Shown here: positions 59,468 through 64,000 of the stretch, one piece after another
How the letters are laid out: each line of letters begins with the position of its first letter
Position numbering within the stretch: position 1 is the first letter of the stretch
NCBI GenBank assembly: GCA_036924285.1
Contig: JAYKYS010000007.1
Location: forward strand, 13,702,001 to 13,766,000
Length of the DNA: 64,000 nucleotides
From: Asterella californica
Lineage: Eukaryota > Streptophyta > Marchantiopsida > Marchantiales > Aytoniaceae
Reading direction: 5' to 3'
Made by a program: the position numbers and the translations under genes
Notes under the pieces: model-generated
The model's database searches: none
What the model was told of the DNA's origin: nothing
The model's input: only the letters and a program-made list of their open reading frames with translations

Positions 59468-62400
59468 TTAACTTTTGAATTTCTCCGCTAACTTTTGAGC
59501 TTCTCCACGGCATCCATCAGCAATCTTCTTTGTATTCTCCGAGATGGTTGCAGATAAACCGGCGACTGTGTTCTTCGTGGCTTCTTGCACCTCATGGGCC
59601 GTTTTCGAAACAACAGCAATAGTATTTTGCTTCACTTTCTGAGCTTTCGTCCCGACACCTTGAAATGACTCAGCTGTGTTTTGCCGGAGACTTGATAACA
59701 ACATCGAGATCGCCTCTACCAACTTGAAAAATTTCTCGAGAACTCTGTCCTTCAGTTCACCAGCCCTTGCCAGAAAGTCTTGCACGGGTGCTCGTTGTAA
59801 AAATTTGTTCAGTGATGACTTCGAACCACTATACTGCCAGGGCAAACCTGGTATATTTTGCTCACCCAGCTCTTTATCTACATGTACCTGAATTCCCTGA
59901 TCCTGCCAGCGTTTTCTAGCCTCCTCTAATACTTTCGCGTGTGCTCTGGCGGCCTTCGCTTCCTCTTCTGCCCAAACTCTGTCACAAAGTTCTCAGGTTT
60001 ATTAGGATAGAACGTAAATGGGAAACTCAGTCCTCTACCTACAGGATCAACGAAAACAGTCATCTAAGCTACACAAACGCTCCAGAAAACAATTTCTACG
60101 GGGCAATATTTCCTGAAGTCAAGGAGAAGAAAATGCGAAAGCATCTCAAATCGCAAAGTTACTGCAACGAGATACCATTCCTGCTGCTACCTTTGACCAA
60201 AATGCTCGCCAACTGTCTTCCATTCTACCCATCAGTCCACAGGAGAAAGATGCAAAACGTGGGCCGCCGATGTTCATCAACCAAACTACAACCTCAATAA
60301 GGGGCTCACCTGGCTAGAGCCAAGGCTCTCTTCTCCACCTCTAGTTCAGTCTTCAGCTCACTGACTGCATTTTTCTCTTCCTCTACTTCCCTTCGAAGGT
60401 TTCCGAACCTGTCTTTCTCGATTCCAACCTCCACCCGATAGGCGGTCAATGTCTGGAGCTGTTCGTCTGCATCCTCTCTAAACTTCATGAGTAACTCTCT
60501 TTCGGCATCCATTGCAGCCTTCAATTTCTCTAGTGACTTTTGCTCGACATCCCGCTCTTGTATCATTTTCTCGAGCTCGTCTCTCACCTCCTCCAATTGT
60601 TTTATAGCTGATAATCTCATTTCTCTTTCCACCTTCAACTCGGTGTTGAAATACTCCTCAACCTGCTTCTGAGCGCGAGCTTCTAGAGCGTACTCTGCAA
60701 CTACAGCTACCTCGGCCATCTGTTCGGCTTCCAACCGGGTAATCTCCTCTGCCACGGCATCTGCTGCTTCCCCAGTTACGAGCGCAATAGCAGCCTGTCC
60801 CCTAGTAACAGGTTTGTCCGGCTGGAATCTCCGAGTATAACCTGCCATACGTTACCACGGAATCAAACAACAATGCTGAAAATATCCATACTCGGACAGA
60901 CACTAAGTAGGTACAAACTCGTCCGATGAACAGCATTTGGAAAGTGCAAAAGAACACGCGCTTTAACTCACCAAATGCAGATGCAACAATACTTCTATCT
61001 CCCGCAGCTAGATCTGCTGCAAGAAAGGGTAACGCATCCTCACTAATTCGATCGATGTCAATGAAACCAGACTGGGCCTTGAGTGTCTGCAGTCAACACA
61101 TCACGAGTAGAAGCGTACAAAGTCATCCATCCGTCAAAAAGGAGAAGGAATTACCCTCACTAGTGCATCAACACACCAAGGTAGAACCAGAAGAGGCACC
61201 GTATTCTCACATGAGCGTTAAATTACAGTTATGTTACCTGCTTATCAATGGGGCGGAGATTGTGCTTCTCAAGGGCCAATTTCCAGCTTACAAGATCTTG
61301 TCGGGACACTGGGCTGCAGTAAAAAGTCGAGTAAAGCGAGAGAACATCAGTATTAAGAATCGAATGGATGGTGTAGTGGCTTGACCTCAAACGAGGGAGG
61401 AGAAAATCGAGGACCGACCTGTCAGGAAGGAAAATGGCACCGTCTGTTGAACGACCCTCCTGACTGGAATCATGGCGGGAAAAATTGCTAGATATAAGTC
61501 CTGCTTCAGCTAGACCTGCACAGGTATCAAAACATGGATACCGGATATGATTCAAGCGACAGCTTCTACATTCCTGGTTCTATATAACATTCACTGAAAA
61601 TAAAACATAGTCTACAAGCCGTCAAAAAGTTAGTTAAAGTTCCAGAAACCGAACTTGTAAGAAGTAAAAGAGAAATCGAGAATTTATTGTTATAACTATA
61701 TGATTGACTTGATTGATGTATCTTTACAATAAATTATTTCTAATTTTTTACGATTATTTTAATAGTTGCAACAATAATCAATAAATTTTTATCAACAGTA
61801 TTCAACTATTTTGTTATGCCAATAGCAGTTAAGTTGGTATGGAAGAACTGCTGAAAACATCGCGGGAAGTTCTCCGAAAATATGGAATTTTAAGGATTTA
61901 AAGCATATGAAAAACGCTAGAGTTTATTACCCTCGTAATGTCGAATATATTAGCATAACAATCAGTCGCCAAAGGCAGAACTAACCAGCTACACTACCAG
62001 GTCAACCACATCTACCAAGTACAAGTAAAAGAAACGAAGCAGGTGTTTGACTGTATGCTAAATTCCCGGCTTTCTTAGCCCAGATCACTATGGGCTAAGG
62101 ATAAGAAGAAAAAGGAAAAATAAGAAGGAGAAAAGAGGAATTCGAAACCAGAGAACGACGAAACCAAAAGATAAAAGAAGGGAGAGGAAGGAAAGAAAGT
62201 AGAACTGAATGCTGCATCAAAATTAGGGGCCCGAAGGCACTCCTAAAGGTTCAGATTCACCTCAGGTGATGCCGGGAGAGTCTACTGAAAACGGGGACAC
62301 AACTCAGGGGATCCCGATAACCGGGAATCCCAACACCTCCATAACATAAATTCCTAGTTCATCAGACCACTCATACGCACATAGAATCTGAGCAGCACAC

Positions 62401-64000
62401 ATCACTTACGGATTGTCCGTTACTACAGGGATGACACCACATTAACGCCGCCTGATGAAGAGAGAGAGGTATCTATTGACCTACCCTGAATGTAGGGAAA
62501 ATCAGGATCTGCAGGTGACACGTCGTTAAACGCCAGCTCCGAAGAGTTCTCAATGTACATGGCTGGAAATACTTTGTGTGCAGGACTTCTGTTAAGGTCA
62601 AACAAAACGGAAGGATCAGTAAAGGTGTCTGATTGACGTCTGCCTCTACCTTATACCTGGAATTCATCTCAGAGCAGAAAACACCCTCAATTAGAAACAA
62701 ACACCACGACAGATATCGCGATCAACTTTGCTTTATGATCAGCCATAACAAGGAAATCCGTCAGAATGACGGACCTGGCTAGGGTACTCGTGCTTGCTAT
62801 GAGCCATCGGGCATATTCTCTTCTCGTGCACAACCCTCCGACATCAACCCCTTGCTCCATAACCTGCAATCAAAGATCCATACTCTGCAGAAATGTGAAA
62901 TGTAGGTTCATATACTCTACGTCTATGTATTTCATTCTTACTAATGGTTACCAGAACCTTTGTCTAGAGAGTTTTTACGGTAGAACGAGTAAACAAGGAC
63001 CTCAACAAGCTCGAGACAAATGTCTTAAATGGAAAGCATTTGACAAGTAGGGGAAAAAGCAACACCGACCTTCAGAGCCTGGAGAGCTGCCAATGCTTGT
63101 TCTTGCTCATGGTCAACAGTTGCAGGGACAACTATGCTCCCAGGAGTCGCTTGCGCAGCTGCAGAAGGAGTCGATGGCGCGGGTATGCCAACAGATTGCG
63201 ATTGCGAATATTCAGAGGCCAGCGATGGCGACAAGGTTGCAATTACAGAAGGGCTTCTATTCACATGACCAGGCTCAGGAGCAGTCAGGCCCAACCCATC
63301 CTGTTCGGATGACATTTCTAGTCCCAAAAACTCAAGCACATCTGCGGTAGCTTCCTTGGGAACCGCCAAGGAAGCAGAGATAGTAAGCACAGTGTCTTGT
63401 TCAGACTCTGGTAAGGCTTCAAGCTCAGAGTTCAATGTAGAGCCAGCTTTCTCTGGCTCTTTTGTTGTAACGTTTATTGGGACATCTCCTGTGGAGGAGG
63501 TCCCAGGCTCTTCATTTTCTTTGTCAATCACCTGCATTTCTGCAATGGATTCACGAGGGGACTCGTGAACATCAGTCATATCCGAGGAAGAGCCAGCCTC
63601 AGCTGGACTAGGGACAGCAGACTCTTCAGCTTCAGTATCAAGAGCTGCTTCAGCCAGATCGGACGCTGGACCAGGAACGGCGCTTGGAACACCACTAGTA
63701 AGATCATCTTTTAGTTTATCAAGTTCCTTGACATCAGTGGCAGCTTTCTGACCATCCTCAGAAGTTTGAGTCTTCTCCACGGCAGGTGAAGCGGCTTCAC
63801 TATCCACTTCAGAATCAACGAATTCATCAGACTCGAGGTCTGAAACAGGAACAGGTTCGGTAGACAAAACAACCTCATCATCATTCAATATGGTTGCCTC
63901 CTCAGATGGAAAAGAATCCTGACCTGGAGAAGTCTTCTTCTGGTGCAGGTCAGACTCACTGTCTACGACAACTGGTGGATTTTCTCCCTGGAGTTCCTTC
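59468..64000 (-). CDS. plant S-layer-homology (SLH) domain coiled-coil protein, 5' part outside the window
   Basis: Model: complement(join(59468..59978, 60310..60841, 60972..61086, 61238..61313, 61419..61515, 62485..62588, 62775..62863, 63070..>64000)). About 817 C-terminal residues are visible; the frame is open at the window edge. The first visible exon encodes an acidic Ser/Pro/Glu-rich region. Then come SLH-type repeats recognised by GGLCTRREYARWL, AFNDVSPADPDFPYIQGLAEAGLI, the RQDLVSW segment and FQPDKPVTRGQAAIAL, followed by a long Glu/Lys coiled coil (exon 60310-60841) and an amphipathic C-terminal tail with many Ala and Lys residues. This order matches the plant family of Arabidopsis At5g23890/At5g52410, nuclear genes whose products are predicted to be plastid-targeted and whose molecular role is not settled. 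SLH domains in bacteria anchor proteins to the cell envelope; a membrane-tethering role here is inference. All seven introns are GT-AG and phases agree. Confidence 0.88.

Noticed and set aside
1..64000. CRISPR array, bacterial operon or rRNA genes
   Set aside because: No evenly spaced short repeats with unique spacers, no operonic gene layout, and no rRNA-like stretch were seen; the genes are spliced and eukaryotic.

Overview
The window looks like nuclear DNA of a land plant. It has intron-rich genes with plant-type products (a GEX1/KAR5-family nuclear-fusion protein, a plant S-layer-homology protein, a three-domain diterpene cyclase), an intact Ty3 chromovirus primed by initiator tRNA-Met, and long AT-rich repeat-filled spacers. 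The full-length three-domain diterpene synthase and the overall compactness suggest a bryophyte, perhaps a Marchantia-like liverwort. That placement is inference; no sequence search was possible.

Layout. 1-9.4 kb: gene-poor DNA with an exact 156-bp tandem array (about 806-1741), gag relics on the minus strand (zinc knuckle near 3.9 kb) and locally duplicated blocks. 9431-16573: a complete minus-strand Ty3 chromovirus with 958-bp LTRs that look identical by eye and one uninterrupted 1593-codon gag-pol. 16.6-32.9 kb: mostly uncoded AT-rich or degraded repeat DNA with two tRNA-like (SINE-like) relics and a GA microsatellite. 32967-38923: a 15-exon diterpene cyclase whose class II motif is intact and whose class I motifs are lost. 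41.4-49.6 kb: a very AT-rich island holding the decayed coding region of a Helentron-type rolling-circle transposon (OTU protease, DUF6570-like region, HUH/Y2 Rep, Pif1-like helicase, EEP endonuclease). 49.9-51.4 kb: a set of related two-hairpin modules of unknown nature. 51831-52664: a three-exon DUF3128/PANTS-like gene. 54003-56848 (minus): GEX1 in five exons, with one apparent GC-AG intron. 59468-64000 (minus): the 3' eight exons of a plastid-type SLH-domain coiled-coil protein that runs off the window.

The four host genes do not form one pathway. The gene models were built by hand from splice sites and reading-frame continuity; every junction listed keeps frame. The most notable points are the Helentron relic in a plant background, the repeated foldback modules beside it, and a diterpene cyclase that keeps the catalytic His but has Thr where ent-CPP synthases have the partner Asn.
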